Shown here: positions 23,731 through 32,812 of the stretch, piece by piece
How positions within the stretch are numbered: the stretch's first letter is position 1
Layout: every line of letters starts with the position of its first letter
NCBI GenBank assembly: GCA_021776095.1
Contig: JAJFGO010000042.1
Coordinates: 1 to 63,241 of the forward strand
From: Kiloniellaceae bacterium
Lineage (GTDB): Bacteria > Pseudomonadota > Alphaproteobacteria > Kiloniellales > J153
Reading direction: 5' to 3'
Length of the DNA stretch: 63,241 nucleotides
Program-made: the position numbers and the translations under genes
The notes under the pieces: model-generated
What the model saw: only the letters and a program-made list of their open reading frames with translations
The model's database searches: none
Told to the model about the DNA's origin: nothing

Positions 23731-23743
23731 GGGACCTGCGCGC

Positions 23744-25063
23744 ATGACCGATGACAACTGGGGTTTGCGGGAATCCTATAGTTTCGACCGGCACACGATT
23801 CACGAGATCCGGCGCGCCGCGAACACCGGCCTCTACCGGATTCGGGGCTGGGGCGCGAAGCGCAAGCTGCCGACCTTCGACGACTTGGTGTTCCTGGGCG
23901 CCTCGGTCTCGCGCTATCCGCTGGAGGGATACCGCGAAGCCTGCGACACCGGCGTCACCCTGGGCACGCGCTATGCCAAGAAGCCGATCGAACTGAAGAT
24001 TCCGATCACCATCGCCGGGATGAGCTTCGGTTCGCTGTCCGCCCAGGCCAAGGAGGCGCTGGGCCGGGGCGCCAGCGAGGTCGGTACCTCGACGACCACC
24101 GGCGACGGCGGCATGACCCAGGAGGAGCGGGGCCACTCCACGCAGTTGGTCTATCAGTATCTGCCCTCGCGCTATGGCATGAACCCGAACGACCTGCGCC
24201 AGGCGGATGCGATCGAGATCGTGGTCGGCCAGGGCGCCAAGCCGGGCGGCGGCGGCATGCTGCTGGGCCAGAAGATTACCGAGCGCGTGGCCGAGATGCG
24301 CACCCTGCCGGAGGGGATCGATCAGCGTTCCGCCTGCCGCCATCCCGATTGGACCGGCCCGGACGACCTGACCATCAAAATTCGCGAACTGCGCGAGATC
24401 ACCAACTGGGAAAAGCCGATCTACATTAAGTGCGGCGCGGCGCGGCCCTATTACGACACCATGCTGGCGGTCAAGGCCGGCGCCGACGTGGTGGTGATCG
24501 ACGGCATGCAGGGCGGCACGGCGGCGACCCAGGATTGCTTCATCGAACACGTCGGCATCCCGACCCTGGCGGCGGTTCGCGAGGCCGTGCGCGCCTTGAA
24601 GGAAATCGACATGCACCGCAAGGTGCAATTGGTGGTCGGCGGCGGCATCCGCTCCGGCGCCGATGTCGCCAAGGCCCTGGCCATGGGCGCCGACGCGGTC
24701 TCCATCGGCACCGCCGCGCTGATCGCGCTGGGCGACAACGATCCTCATTATGAGGACGAGTACCGCAAGATCGGCTCGTCGGCCGGTTGTTACGAGGATT
24801 TCCAGGCCGGCAACGACCCGGCCGGTATCACGACCCAAGACCCCGAACTCTCCAAACGCCTGGACCCGGTCAAGGCCGGCCATCGCCTGGCCAACTACCT
24901 GCGGGTACTCACCCTGGAGGTGCAAACCCTGGCCCGCGCCAATGGCAAGTCGGACGTCCACAACCTGGAACCCGAAGACCTTGCCGCCCTGACCGTCGAG
25001 GCCGCCGCCATGGCCGGCGTGCCCCTCGCCGGGACCAGTTGGATCCCGGGGCAGGGGGTGTAG
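23744..25063 (+). CDS. mgsC: N-methylglutamate synthase subunit C-like FMN glutamate synthase domain protein (paralogue 2)
   Basis: FMN-binding synthase core, 439 residues. It carries ITIAGMSFGSLSAQAKEALGRGA, TTGDGGM, VIDGMQGGTAATQ and VVGGGIRSGADVAKALAMGADAVSIG. In the Fe-S region it reads SSAGCYEDFQAGNDPAGITTQ, so only Cys349 remains where the paralogue at 16485 has three cysteines. A 3Fe-4S cluster of the glutamate-synthase kind is therefore unlikely here. This matches my recollection that rhizobial GlxD proteins also have a DPAGITTQ-type sequence. ATG 23744 begins 13 bp after mgsB2. Last gene of the set; RidA follows after a 308-bp gap. Confidence 0.88.
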   Translation: MTDDNWGLRESYSFDRHTIHEIRRAANTGLYRIRGWGAKRKLPTFDDLVFLGASVSRYPLEGYREACDTGVTLGTRYAKKPIELKIPITIAGMSFGSLSAQAKEALGRGASEVGTSTTTGDGGMTQEERGHSTQLVYQYLPSRYGMNPNDLRQADAIEIVVGQGAKPGGGGMLLGQKITERVAEMRTLPEGIDQRSACRHPDWTGPDDLTIKIRELREITNWEKPIYIKCGAARPYYDTMLAVKAGADVVVIDGMQGGTAATQDCFIEHVGIPTLAAVREAVRALKEIDMHRKVQLVVGGGIRSGADVAKALAMGADAVSIGTAALIALGDNDPHYEDEYRKIGSSAGCYEDFQAGNDPAGITTQDPELSKRLDPVKAGHRLANYLRVLTLEVQTLARANGKSDVHNLEPEDLAALTVEAAAMAGVPLAGTSWIPGQGV

Positions 25064-25371
25064 GGCCCGTACGCCTAATCAGGCAAGGACGTGCGATCGG
25101 TGCGCGAACGTCCGGCATCCGTACAAGATCGGACGCTATGGCAGACCGTCACCTATGTCGCAGATGTGCCAAGAGGCAACATTCATCGCCCCTGAATAAA
25201 CACTGCGATGTGCTCTATCGCGAAGCCGGCGGAAAACCTGTCTACAGCATCACGAGCGGTCATCCATGGCTGGTTATTAGGGGCAGAACACACTGATTTT
25301 GTAACTGGCACACGATCTGTTTCAGTGCCACATTAATGTGCAGGATTTGAAACTGACAGGAGCGTAGGCCC
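25064..25371. other. 308-bp gap between mgsC2 and ridA
   Basis: No convincing gene. The first 60 bp have neighbour-like GC; the remainder is AT-richer and uneven, as if from another source. The ridA ribosome-binding site (ACAGGAG) is at the end. No clear terminator or repeat was found. Confidence 0.5.
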
Positions 25372-25749
25372 ATGCGCCGCATCGTTGAAACAGGTCTCAA
25401 AAAGCCACCTGCTCCACATGCTTGGGCAATTGCGTCGAACGACACACTCTATTCAGTACACGTCCCGATCCGCCCAGACGGTTCGATCGAAAATGGTGAC
25501 GCAACGCAGCAGGCTGAAGTCACTCTGGCCGACCTGGAAGCGACTATTAAAGCCGCTGACGCAGACCTTGGGGATGTGGTTCTAGTCCAAATCTATTTGA
25601 CATCACTCGAACACAAGCCGGCTATTGACGAGGTTTACAAACGCTTTTTTGTAGAGCCCTATCCTGTGCGGGCTTGTATCGCCGTCTCCGAGCTGCCGAC
25701 GCCAGGGACGATTATTGAGATCGTGGCAACAGCCACGCTCTCAAGTTGA
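25372..25749 (+). CDS. ridA: RidA/YjgF/TdcF-family enamine/imine deaminase
   Basis: Small 125-residue RidA-superfamily protein that hydrolyses reactive enamine/imine intermediates and so protects PLP enzymes. Diagnostic features: QQAEVTLADLEATIKAADADLGDVVLVQIYLTSL in the middle, and YPVRACIAVSELPTPGTIIEIVATA at the C-terminus, with the conserved Arg of the active site. ACAGGAG lies before ATG 25372. Codon use is less GC-biased than the mgs genes. It stands alone between the mgsABC set and tdm; a link to amine metabolism is plausible but inferred. Confidence 0.88.
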   Translation: MRRIVETGLKKPPAPHAWAIASNDTLYSVHVPIRPDGSIENGDATQQAEVTLADLEATIKAADADLGDVVLVQIYLTSLEHKPAIDEVYKRFFVEPYPVRACIAVSELPTPGTIIEIVATATLSS

Positions 25750-25889
25750 ACCTGCCGCGAAGACATGCCCTTTCGGCGACATTTTAGATTGAGGACCACC
25801 AATTAGGTATATCGCCAACGCACCCCTATTGCCTTGAGCTATCCAACGTTTGGTGTCGGGCTCTAAGCGGACGTTAGATCGACCCATGC

Positions 25890-26378
25890 TCAGAGGCGTC
25901 TGTTATCTGGCGATGCGAGCGCGGCCGCGTTCGAACTCTCAAGAAATTCACGAAAGGCCTTGCTGTAAGCGAGCCTCTTTTCCTTCCACCAAACTTGCAT
26001 CCCTGGACGATGAAAGAACCACAAGATGTTTTCGCGATGAGCAATCCAAAAGTCTTCGGTTACCAATCCAGAACGGTATTGAAAGAAGAGGTTCTCGAAA
26101 GTCCGAAATTGACTGGTGGCAATCAGGGCGAAACGAAAGAGGCTGTCCTCATCCAGTTGATCGGGTGTCGATAAGCCAACACGGTAGACACGGCTGAGCT
26201 CGCCACTGGACGCGATGGCCGACGCGGTCTCTGCAAGCGCAATTGTAGTGTGGTAATGGGTCTGGGAGTACGTGGCTAACGTGTTCTTTCGAATCTGAAG
26301 GGCCAGATACACGACTGTGAGCGCCACTGCGATCGCAGCGAGTATCCCCGATATGGCTGAAACCGCCTCCCAATTCAT
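25890..26378 (-). CDS. Hypothetical protein with one N-terminal membrane segment
   Basis: 162-residue protein with a single hydrophobic segment at about residues 8-28 (ISGILAAIAVALTVVYLALQI) and a soluble helical domain rich in aromatic residues (FRTFENLFFQYRSGLVTEDFW, ILWFFHRPGMQVWWKEKR). ATG 26378 is chosen because AAGGAGG lies 6 nt before it; the frame runs on upstream. Similar small membrane-anchored proteins are widespread in marine proteobacteria, but I know no function. AT-richer than the mgs region and flanked by an IS66 relic, so it may be a transferred gene. Confidence 0.75.
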   Translation of the reverse strand: MNWEAVSAISGILAAIAVALTVVYLALQIRKNTLATYSQTHYHTTIALAETASAIASSGELSRVYRVGLSTPDQLDEDSLFRFALIATSQFRTFENLFFQYRSGLVTEDFWIAHRENILWFFHRPGMQVWWKEKRLAYSKAFREFLESSNAAALASPDNRRL

Positions 26379-26835
26379 AGCGCCCTCCTTCCGGCCCAAT
26401 AATGAGTGATCAGGGCTCCTGCCCAGATCGATCATGAGCGTCAGTCTACCGTCGTGACCCAGCCGTTCGAACCCTATCGCCACGGAAGCAGTTCGTCGAT
26501 CCGATTAATCTTGTGGTCGGCTTTGCGGGTGCAGCAGCATGCCACAAGCATTAGTTTGACCGGTTTGGAGAGCCTCGCTTTGAGCATGATGTTTAATGTC
26601 CGCCTCGGGTCAGGAGCGGCACTCTGCGGTGGTGTTTCTAGAGGTCTGTAGTGTGGATGTAAGCAGACTCTCAGTTCACGAGTACACACCTCAAGGAGCC
26701 CAAATCGGACCAATTTCAGACCAAATCCTCGGTAGCACATACCAATTCTTGATTCCGGCTTCCGCCTCGCCTAGGCTTGCCTGGCGTTCTTGACCTGAGG
26801 AGGCGGCCATTTCCGTTGCGATCGACCTGCCTAGC
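26379..26835. other. 457-bp gap upstream of tdm: IS66 relic and tdm leader
   Basis: It contains a short relic of an IS66-type transposase end (26474-26521, minus strand). The remainder to about 26790 shows no gene or clear repeat. A strong GAGGAGG (26797-26803) precedes the tdm reading frame but is 32 nt from the first GTG, with an ATT codon at the right distance. Confidence 0.6.
26474..26521 (-). pseudogene. C-terminal fragment of an IS66-family transposase
   Basis: The minus strand encodes ADHKINRIDELLPWR followed by a stop. This matches the very conserved C-terminal end of IS66 TnpC transposases (usually ADHKxxRIDELLPW). Nothing upstream continues the protein convincingly, so only the tail survives. 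It is a marker of past IS activity next to tdm. Confidence 0.7.
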
Positions 26836-29181
26836 GTGCGGCCTGGCCCGCCGCGGCCGAGCGCGATTTTGCGGCCTGGGCCGCTGTCTCTGCCGCCCGG
26901 TGTGGAGCGTTACCGGGTTGCCGGCGGCGGCGCGGTCGTGGTCGCGATCGAGGCCGGGGACCAGATAACCCTGCGCGATATGGAGGGGCGCCAGCCCTGC
27001 GAGGTCATGGTGGCGGGTCCCGACGGCGGCAACGGGGCTGCCGGGTTCGATGCGGGCGCCGACGCGGACCCGGTCGGCCTGAAAACCATCTTGGCCGGAA
27101 GCGGCGAGGGCGCCCGGCGCCTGCGCGCCGCCATGGACCGCCGGGGCATCGATCTGTCAAAGGCCAGGTCGCGGCGCTTCTTCGGCGGCGAGTCGCCGCC
27201 GGGCGAGACCGCCGCATTCACCGCCGAGGGCGACGGCGTTTTGATCGTCGGCGCGCCGGGCGGCCCCATGGCGGTCGACGCTCACGACACCGCCACACCC
27301 ATCGAGGTCATGGTCACGCGTGTCAAAGTGCGCGCGCCCGAGGATACGCTCTTGCCCGAGCCCCTGGCCGATCCCCTGCAAGACCTGCGGGTGCGTCGCC
27401 GTACCGCCATAGCCTACGAGGTGAAAGCCGGCGAGTTCATTCAGGTGATCGATGTCGCCGGGCGCCAGTGCAGCGACTTTCAGTGTTTCTCCGCCCGGGC
27501 CCTGGAGCGCGGCCAGGTGCAACAGATCGACGCCACCACGACCCGCACCTTGGTCGGCCAGAGCTATCCCATGCCCGGCCTTTTCGCCAAGGGCTTCGAC
27601 CGGGACATGCAGCCCCTGATGGAGATCGTCCAGGACACTTGCGGCCGGCACGATGCCTTCGCCCTGGCCTGCACGGCGAAGTACTACGACGACATGGGCT
27701 ATCCGGGCCACGTCAACTGCTCGGAAAATTTCAACGGCGCCCTGGCGCCTTACGGCGTGGCGCCGCGCAAGGGCTGGATGGCCTTCAACTACTTTTACAA
27801 TACCGCCATCGACGACCATAACGCGCTCTACCTGGACGAGCCCTGGTCGCGGCCCGGCGATTATGTGCTGATGCGCGCGCTGACCGATTTGGTCTGCGTG
27901 TCTTCAGCCTGTCCCGACGATATCGACGCGGCGAACGGCTGGAACCCGACCGACATTCACGTCCGGACCTACGCCGGCAAGGAACCTTTCTCCAGAGCGG
28001 TGGCCTACAGAATGACACCCGACGAAGAGCCTCAGATGACCCGTGAGACCGCGTTCCATCCCCGCTTGTCGGAAATGACGCGCACCTATGCGGAATACCG
28101 CGGCTATTGGCTGGCGACCTGTTTCGCCAAGGCGGGACCGATCGAGGAATACTGGGCCTGCCGCCAACGCGCCATCGTCACCGACCTCTCGCCCTTGCGC
28201 AAGTTCGAGGTGACGGGTCCGGACGCCGAAGCCCTGATGCAGTGGACCCTGACCCGCAACGTGCGCAAGCTGGCGGTCGGGCAGGTGGTCTATTCCGCCA
28301 TGTGTTACGAGCACGGCGGCATGGTCGACGACGGCACCTTGTTTCGCCTGGGCGCGGATAATTTCCGCTGGATCGGCGGCGACGATTACGGCGGCGTCTG
28401 GCTGCGCGAACAGGCCGAGACGCTGGGGTTGAAGGCCTGGGTTCGTTCATCGACCGATCAACTGCACAACATCGCGGTCCAGGGGCCGAAATCGCGCGAG
28501 ATCCTAAGCCGGGTGATCTGGACCCCGCCGGCCCAGCCGGCCCTGGCCGAACTCGGCTGGTTTCGCTTTACCGTCGGGCGGATCGGCGATTTCGAGGGCC
28601 CGCCGGTGGTGGTGTCGCGCACCGGCTATTCGGGCGAGCTGGGCTACGAGGTCTGGTGCCATCCCAAGGACGCGACCGCGGTCTTCGATGCGGTTTGGGC
28701 GGCCGGCCAGGACCACGGCATCGCGCCGCTCGGCCTGGAGGCGCTGGACATGCTGCGGATCGAGGCCGGCTTGATCTTCGCCGGCACCGAGTTCAGCGAT
28801 CAAACCGATCCCTTCGAGGCGGGCATCGGTTTCGCCGTTGCCTTGAAGACCAAGGAGGACGACTTCATCGGCCGCGACGCTCTAATCCGGCGCAAGGCGA
28901 ACCCGCAAAAACAACTGGTCGGGTTGGAGATCGATTCGAACGAGGCGGTCGGCCACGGCGATTGCGTGCATGTCGGCCGGGCCCAGATCGGCGAGGTGAC
29001 CAGCGCCGTGCGCTCGCCGGTCTTGAAGAAGAACATCGCCCTGGCCCGCCTCGACGTGACCCACGCGGCGCTGGATACGGCGGTCGAGGTCGGCAAGCTG
29101 GACGGCCATCAAAAACGCCTGCCGGCCCGCGTCGTGCGCTTTCCCCATTACGATCCCGACAAGACCCGCGTACGCGGGTGA
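26836..29181 (+). CDS. tdm: Probable trimethylamine N-oxide demethylase (DUF1989 + GcvT)
   Basis: Cytoplasmic enzyme expected to convert TMAO to dimethylamine and formaldehyde. About 781 residues, close to known Tdm proteins (around 780-800). The N-terminal half (about 15-390) is DUF1989-like; the C-terminal half (about 420-775) is a GcvT/aminomethyltransferase domain with RNVRKLAVGQVVYSAMCYEHGGMVDDGTLFRL, GYSGELGYEVW and LRIEAGLIFAGTEF. Three cysteines at 279, 295 and 359 (LACTAKYY, HVNCSENF, SSACPDD) have the same spacing (16 and 64) that I recall for the zinc-binding cysteines of Methylocella Tdm. The start is uncertain: GTG 26836 is used here, but a GAGGAGG at 26797 points to an ATT codon at 26809. 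A DUF1989-GcvT protein for another amine is the alternative. Confidence 0.85.
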   Translation: MRPGPPRPSAILRPGPLSLPPGVERYRVAGGGAVVVAIEAGDQITLRDMEGRQPCEVMVAGPDGGNGAAGFDAGADADPVGLKTILAGSGEGARRLRAAMDRRGIDLSKARSRRFFGGESPPGETAAFTAEGDGVLIVGAPGGPMAVDAHDTATPIEVMVTRVKVRAPEDTLLPEPLADPLQDLRVRRRTAIAYEVKAGEFIQVIDVAGRQCSDFQCFSARALERGQVQQIDATTTRTLVGQSYPMPGLFAKGFDRDMQPLMEIVQDTCGRHDAFALACTAKYYDDMGYPGHVNCSENFNGALAPYGVAPRKGWMAFNYFYNTAIDDHNALYLDEPWSRPGDYVLMRALTDLVCVSSACPDDIDAANGWNPTDIHVRTYAGKEPFSRAVAYRMTPDEEPQMTRETAFHPRLSEMTRTYAEYRGYWLATCFAKAGPIEEYWACRQRAIVTDLSPLRKFEVTGPDAEALMQWTLTRNVRKLAVGQVVYSAMCYEHGGMVDDGTLFRLGADNFRWIGGDDYGGVWLREQAETLGLKAWVRSSTDQLHNIAVQGPKSREILSRVIWTPPAQPALAELGWFRFTVGRIGDFEGPPVVVSRTGYSGELGYEVWCHPKDATAVFDAVWAAGQDHGIAPLGLEALDMLRIEAGLIFAGTEFSDQTDPFEAGIGFAVALKTKEDDFIGRDALIRRKANPQKQLVGLEIDSNEAVGHGDCVHVGRAQIGEVTSAVRSPVLKKNIALARLDVTHAALDTAVEVGKLDGHQKRLPARVVRFPHYDPDKTRVRG

Positions 29182-29381
29182 GATCGTGCCGATCGGCTCG
29201 GATCAAGTGTTCTTAGCCGGGTCGGCGGTGCTCACGCAGTCGATGCTTGGGCTTGGTCCCGCGTCGGGCTTTCCGGCACCTGCATTTACGACGAGTGCCC
29301 TTAATTAATGAATTGCTAATTGTATTCTCCTAATAATCATTCGTAGACGTTGTATCGGCCCTATTTGGGAAATATTCTTGC

Positions 29382-30437
29382 ATGGACGGATCGGGCCCAT
29401 CGGGTGAGGGCGAGCGACTGCGGGCCTTGCGTCGTTACGACGTTCTCGACACGCCTCCCGAACCCGCATTCGACCGTATTACGAGGCTAGCCAGCAGCCT
29501 ATTGGGTACGCCCATCGCGTTGGTATCGCTGGTGGACGACCACCGGCAATGGTTCAAGTCCAAGCAAGGGCTCGACGCGAATGAAACGCCTCGAGAAATA
29601 GCCTTCTGCACGCACGCCATCGAGCAACACGACATCATGGTCGTTCCCGATGCGCTGGCGGATCCTAGGTTCGCGGAGAATCCGCTTGTTAAGGGAGATC
29701 CCAAAATCCGGTTCTACGCGGGTGCCCCGCTGCAAACCAGTGACGGATTCAACCTGGGCACGCTGTGCGTGATCGACCGCGAACCGCGCGATCTGTCCGA
29801 TGAACAGCGATCGCTTTTGAGCGACCTGGCGTCGGTTGTCGTGGACGAGCTCGAACTGAGGCGGCAGAACCATCAAGCCTCTGAAGAGCTTGAAGAAAAG
29901 TACCTGCAAGAGCTGGAGCTGAAGCGCCTTGCCTGGACGGATTTTCTGACGGGCGTTTACAACCGCCGTTACCTCATGGAAATGGGCGAAAAGGAATTCA
30001 GCCGGGCAAAGCGATACGACCGGCCGCTGGCTCTTATGATGATCGATATCGACCGCTTCAAAAAAATCAACGATCTCTTCGGCCATCCCATCGGGGACAG
30101 CGTTCTGGTAACTCTTGCCGGGCTTTGCCGCGAGATGCTCCGCGAACAGGATTACTTTGGCCGGCTTGGCGGCGAGGAGTTCTTGGGAATTCTGCCGGAA
30201 ACGACATTGGAAGACGCCGTTCGGGCGGCCGAGCGCCTGCGAGCAGAGGTTTCAAAAGCTCGAATACAGGTCGACGGCCAGGAGATATCCACCACCATAA
30301 GCGTTGGCGTCGCCACAGTCGGCGGCGAGGACGCCAACCTCTCGATCTGCCTGAAGAAAGCCGACGACGCCCTCTACGAGGCGAAGGATGCAGGCCGAGA
30401 CAAGGTGATCGCGTTCGGCTCCGAACCGGTGGCCTAG
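29382..30437 (+). CDS. GAF-GGDEF diguanylate cyclase
   Basis: Signal protein of 351 residues that would make cyclic di-GMP from GTP. The N-terminal GAF sensor domain (about 20-165) follows the common ERLRALRRYDVLDTPPEPAFDRITRLA opening and includes VSLVDDHRQWFKS and CTHAIEQ. A short coiled coil (about 160-185) leads to the GGDEF domain, with DFLTGVYNRRY, DIDRFKKINDLFGH and the active-site GGEEF at residues 263-267. An inhibitory-site RxxD (REQD) lies exactly before it, so product inhibition is expected. No signal or membrane segment: cytoplasmic. ATG 29382 follows an AT-rich stretch. It stands alone between tdm and the membrane module. Confidence 0.93.
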   Translation: MDGSGPSGEGERLRALRRYDVLDTPPEPAFDRITRLASSLLGTPIALVSLVDDHRQWFKSKQGLDANETPREIAFCTHAIEQHDIMVVPDALADPRFAENPLVKGDPKIRFYAGAPLQTSDGFNLGTLCVIDREPRDLSDEQRSLLSDLASVVVDELELRRQNHQASEELEEKYLQELELKRLAWTDFLTGVYNRRYLMEMGEKEFSRAKRYDRPLALMMIDIDRFKKINDLFGHPIGDSVLVTLAGLCREMLREQDYFGRLGGEEFLGILPETTLEDAVRAAERLRAEVSKARIQVDGQEISTTISVGVATVGGEDANLSICLKKADDALYEAKDAGRDKVIAFGSEPVA

Positions 30438-30618
30438 GAACCAGTCACGCGAAGAACGGCATATTCGACGTGGAATTATTGCCCGTGCCCTAGGCCGCTG
30501 CTTTCACGCCATCCCGAGCATCTGTCGGATAAGCTCGACCACCGCCGTTTCGAGCCGTACGATCACCGCTCCAGGATCGCCAACGTCTCGTTCTCTTCGG
30601 GCGCTCAAAATCGGCTGC

Positions 30619-31581
30619 TCAAGGGTCCCTACCGGTGGGATGTCGTCCTATGCCCACCGCGGCGATCAGACCTCCCGATGCCTTTCCTGTAGCATCGATG
30701 CATTCGTTGCACTCGATAAGCTGGGCGCTTTCGATGTCGTGGATCTCGTTCCACTGGTGGCTCGAGTCCGTCACCCAACGCCCGCTCAGCGTCATGAGAC
30801 AGCCCCGGGTGATGGCCTCGCCTTGTTCATCGAAGTCCGAGAGCTCGTCCGCTATCCAACCCGCCGCCGCCCCGATGGCGTCGCCCAGAAGGCCGCCGGC
30901 GGCCGCTCCCACGGCAATCGCGATAGCAACGATAAGTAAGCAGACAAGGGCGCCGATGCCGAAGGTAGCTATCCCAAGCGCAACGCAAAGAGCGGCGCCG
31001 GCTAAAGCGCCGCCGATTGCGCCCGCAACCGATCCGATGGCGCCGCCGACCGCCGCGTAATCGCCAATGTGCGAGCTGATCTCGCTGTGCAACGCCGCTT
31101 GACGCGACGAGGCGTCGATGACAGGAAAGGCTGGTCCACCTTCGGGCGCATCGCGGTTGCGAATCTCGTCGACTGTAAGACTTGCATCCGTCGGCGCCAG
31201 TAGTGCGAGCGTTTCCCCGCCCAGGTTGAAGGTCCAGTCATTATCGTTCCATGGCGGAAACCCCGTGTTCTTACCCGCGCAGAGAATGCAACCTGCCATG
31301 GTGATCGTCGATGGGGTGTGAGCGAACAGTCGATCGAACCAGTTCACTGCGAATCCGACGAAAAACCCGACGATGCCGAGCCCCAAAGCCGTAAAACCTA
31401 TGATTCCAGCGATTATGAGGGCCCCGAGCGGCGTCACAGCGGCGCCCGCCACTGCCGCCGCCGCGCTCAAGTAACCGGCAATGCCCCCGAGAGCTGCGCC
31501 GCCAAGGACCCATCCAATTACGCGCCCTTCGCCGGCATCTTTATCTCCCGGGCCTTCGTGGACCACAGTGCATCCCGCCAT
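30619..31581 (-). CDS. Unrecognised glycine-zipper membrane protein
   Basis: 320 residues; no family recognised. Two long Gly/Ala-rich hydrophobic regions (about 22-82 and 175-247, for example GGAALGGIAGYLSAAAAVAG and AIGGALAGAALCVALGIATF) look like glycine-zipper membrane hairpins. Between them lies a soluble part with a Cys pair (GCILCAGK). After them comes a C-terminal domain with SGRWVTDSSHQWNEIHDIES and a second Cys pair (ECNECIDATGK). ATG 31581 with GGAGGAA upstream lies 2 bp after the stop of the preceding gene, so the two are translationally linked. The pattern could suit a pore-forming or secreted-effector protein, or a scaffold; there is no direct evidence for any of these. Confidence 0.78.
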   Translation of the reverse strand: MAGCTVVHEGPGDKDAGEGRVIGWVLGGAALGGIAGYLSAAAAVAGAAVTPLGALIIAGIIGFTALGLGIVGFFVGFAVNWFDRLFAHTPSTITMAGCILCAGKNTGFPPWNDNDWTFNLGGETLALLAPTDASLTVDEIRNRDAPEGGPAFPVIDASSRQAALHSEISSHIGDYAAVGGAIGSVAGAIGGALAGAALCVALGIATFGIGALVCLLIVAIAIAVGAAAGGLLGDAIGAAAGWIADELSDFDEQGEAITRGCLMTLSGRWVTDSSHQWNEIHDIESAQLIECNECIDATGKASGGLIAAVGIGRHPTGRDP

Positions 31582-31583
31582 CG

Positions 31584-32750
31584 CTAAGTTCCTCCGCGCG
31601 TTATCCGGACCGTGACACCGCCGGCGGGCACACCACCTTGGCGAACGTTCACATTGAAGACCCCATCCGGCCCTGGCGTATCGGGGGCATCGACTAGCAA
31701 CTCAACGTCGCGATAGACCTCGTCGTCGGCGAACATGAAGGGGTTTGGTTCGACGCGCGCTGGCCAGACCGCGGCCTTGTCATCGAAGGCCGTATCCGTA
31801 TCGAAGGTCTTGCCTACATCGTCCGTGAACTCATAGGAGTCGACGTCGATCTCAACCAGGTGGCACGGGATTCGCTCCGGTTCGGGCGGCCGCTTGCCGT
31901 CGCGGTCTTTGCGTCTACGCTTGATCCATGCGTATACCCACTCGCTGACGAGGCCTATCGCGACCGATATGACATAGCCAAGTAACGCGCCGGCCGCCAC
32001 GCGCTCGAATACTCCCCAGGTCTGCGGTCCATAGTGGTGCAGATAGGCGCCAGCCAGGGCGCCGAGAACACCCCAGCCTAGGAATACGCGTTCCGGGCGC
32101 AAGTAAGGGCCACCACCCTCCTTGATCGGTGGGCATCCTTTCGGATAGCGATTGAATATGCGTATAGGGCGCGTGACCGGGGAATTGGCGGCGTGGACCT
32201 GCGTGTTGTTCCAACCGCGATTGTTGGCGGGGTTCGCGTCATTCGGGTGGACCAGTTCGATTTCGATGCAATAGTGACCAGGGGTATCGGGCGTGCGCCA
32301 GTTCGTTGTCACCGATGTGGTCCCGGGCCAGATCGGAACGTCTGCCGACAGCGTGGCAATAGGATTGCGGGTTTGCCCACCGGCGCCGAATTCGATCCAA
32401 CGGACATGCACGACCGTTCCGTCGGCGGACTTGTCGCGGGAACTGTTGTGCACGGTAACGTCAATCGTGTAATCGGTGCCGGCGGTAAGGTTGTAGGTGT
32501 TTTGCTCTACGCCGCCGCGCAGGATCCGTACGTCCGGATTATCCCAGGTCACCGGCCGTTTCAGTTGCATCAGCAAAAATTGGCTGTAGATGCAGGGATC
32601 CGGTTTGCGGATGATATGCCCCGGGAACCGTACGCAAGGATCGCCTTCCGGGGTTTTCGGTTCGCGCGTGATGATGTCCCAGATACGGCAAAGGCGGCCC
32701 AGCTTTTGCTTACAGAATCCGCCGCGATGTTCTAAAGCGGTCACGGCCAT
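31584..32750 (-). CDS. Unrecognised protein with CARDB/Ig-like domain and membrane hairpin
   Basis: 388 residues. Residues about 65-190 resemble a CARDB-type Ig fold (AGTDYTIDVTVHNSSRDKSADGTVVHVRWIEFG, then TSVTTNWRTPDTPGHYCIEIELVHPNDANPANNRGWNN). Two hydrophobic segments follow (about 225-270, WGVLGALAGAYLHHYG and AGALLGYVISVAIGLVSEWVYAW), then a basic stretch and a C-terminal beta-rich domain (DSYEFTDDVGKTF to VRITRGGT). There is no N-terminal signal peptide, which is odd for a CARDB protein. ATG 32750 has GAGGGAG upstream. Transcribed with the gene at 30619 and probably with the small protein at 32813. Function unknown. Confidence 0.78.
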   Translation of the reverse strand: MAVTALEHRGGFCKQKLGRLCRIWDIITREPKTPEGDPCVRFPGHIIRKPDPCIYSQFLLMQLKRPVTWDNPDVRILRGGVEQNTYNLTAGTDYTIDVTVHNSSRDKSADGTVVHVRWIEFGAGGQTRNPIATLSADVPIWPGTTSVTTNWRTPDTPGHYCIEIELVHPNDANPANNRGWNNTQVHAANSPVTRPIRIFNRYPKGCPPIKEGGGPYLRPERVFLGWGVLGALAGAYLHHYGPQTWGVFERVAAGALLGYVISVAIGLVSEWVYAWIKRRRKDRDGKRPPEPERIPCHLVEIDVDSYEFTDDVGKTFDTDTAFDDKAAVWPARVEPNPFMFADDEVYRDVELLVDAPDTPGPDGVFNVNVRQGGVPAGGVTVRITRGGT

Positions 32751-32812
32751 TCTCCCTCATCAGAATTCTGACGGTCGAGCGGCGCTAGGTGTCCGGTCTC
32801 CGGCTGCCGCGA

